Source: Paenibacillus sp. (GTDB lineage: Bacteria; Bacillota; Bacilli; Paenibacillales; Paenibacillaceae). Taken from it: a stretch of 7,202 nt of DNA. Both the position numbers and the translations under genes were made by a program. The stretch is taken from the NCBI GenBank assembly GCA_029256665.1, contig JAQSXN010000191.1, positions 1 through 7,202 on the forward strand. Direction: 5' to 3'. Every line of letters begins with the position of its first letter. Position 1 is the first letter of the stretch. The notes beneath the pieces were generated by a model. That model was given only the letters and a program-made list of their open reading frames with translations. It did no database searches and was not told the origin of the DNA. This document shows, in pieces, positions 6,846-7,202 of this stretch.

Positions 6846-7202
6846 TTGAAACAAATGACAGCCGTCGTTATTGGCGCGGGCGGAAGAGGCAAGGATTATG
6901 CCCGGTACGCCCTGGACTTCCCGAATGAGCTGAGCATTACGGCCGTAGCGGAGCCGGACGACGCCAGAAGGAACGCGTTTGCGGCTTTCCATGGCATAAG
7001 CGATGAGAACTGCTTCACGGATTGGGAGCAGCTGCTCTCCTTGCCGCAGCAAGCGGATGCCGTTTTCATCTGTACCCAGGACCGGATGCACTTCGAGCCC
7101 GCGATCCGGGCGCTTGAGCTAGGCTATCACGTTCTGCTGGAGAAGCCCATGTCGCATGACCCGCTGGAATGCGTGCTGATTTCGGAACACGCGGCGAAGC
7201 AT
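6846..7202 (+). CDS. Gfo/Idh/MocA-family oxidoreductase, N-terminal part (3' end outside window)
   Basis: The first 119 residues are present and the frame is open to the last base. The N-terminus MKQMTAVVIGAGGRGKDYAR has the Rossmann nucleotide-binding strand and glycine loop GAGGRG (residues 10-15). VAEPD (34-38) supplies the acidic residue at the end of the second strand. FICTQDRMH (74-82) and the EKP motif in LLEKPMS (97-103) are signatures of this NAD(P)-dependent family, whose members oxidise or reduce sugars, inositols and their derivatives in the cytoplasm. The catalytic and substrate-binding C-terminal domain lies beyond the window, so the substrate is open. It starts 59 bases after the permease 2 stop codon with no terminator seen between, so it is probably the fourth gene of the operon and may act on the imported sugar. 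The start is probably TTG 6846; ATG 6855 is the alternative. Confidence 0.9.
   Translation, partial: MKQMTAVVIGAGGRGKDYARYALDFPNELSITAVAEPDDARRNAFAAFHGISDENCFTDWEQLLSLPQQADAVFICTQDRMHFEPAIRALELGYHVLLEKPMSHDPLECVLISEHAAKH

Overview
The window reads as a piece of chromosome from a Gram-positive bacterium of the Paenibacillaceae (Paenibacillus/Cohnella type). This is an inference from four things: moderately high G+C coding DNA, strong Shine-Dalgarno sites, a lipoprotein substrate-binding protein, and the linkage of a membrane-anchored AraC regulator to an LplABC-like sugar transporter. That arrangement is repeated many times in Paenibacillus genomes. All genes lie on the + strand, and there are no RNA genes, mobile elements or CRISPR arrays.

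Layout: (1) Bases 1-651 hold the C-terminal part of a PLP-dependent, cysteine-synthase-family enzyme, cut by the window start. (2) Bases 652-838 hold a near-perfect 21-bp palindrome, a terminator-like hairpin and a weak candidate promoter. (3) Bases 839-3058 encode a membrane-bound one-component AraC-type regulator, followed at once by a convincing intrinsic terminator. (4) Bases 3059-3312 are the control region of the transporter operon. It is AT-rich in part and carries an 8-bp direct repeat and a candidate promoter. (5) Bases 3313-6786 encode a carbohydrate ABC transporter (CUT1/LplABC type): lipoprotein solute-binding protein, permease 1 and permease 2. A strong stem-loop without a T-tract sits between the first two genes, and the two permease genes overlap by 7 bases. 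(6) From 6846 to the window end runs the start of a Gfo/Idh/MocA-family NAD(P)-dependent oxidoreductase, probably in the same operon.

Working model (inference): the regulator senses a sugar or cell-envelope-related signal outside the membrane and activates the adjacent transporter operon. The lipoprotein captures an oligosaccharide or sugar derivative and the two permeases carry it in. They must be energised by an ATPase encoded elsewhere, because none is present here. The oxidoreductase then probably acts on the imported sugar or a product of it. The substrate cannot be told from the sequence.

I did not find a clearly new biological system. The points most worth a second look are the regulatory ones: the stem-loop at 4855-4891, the GTAAAGTT repeats at 3124 and 3179, and the palindrome at 660-680.
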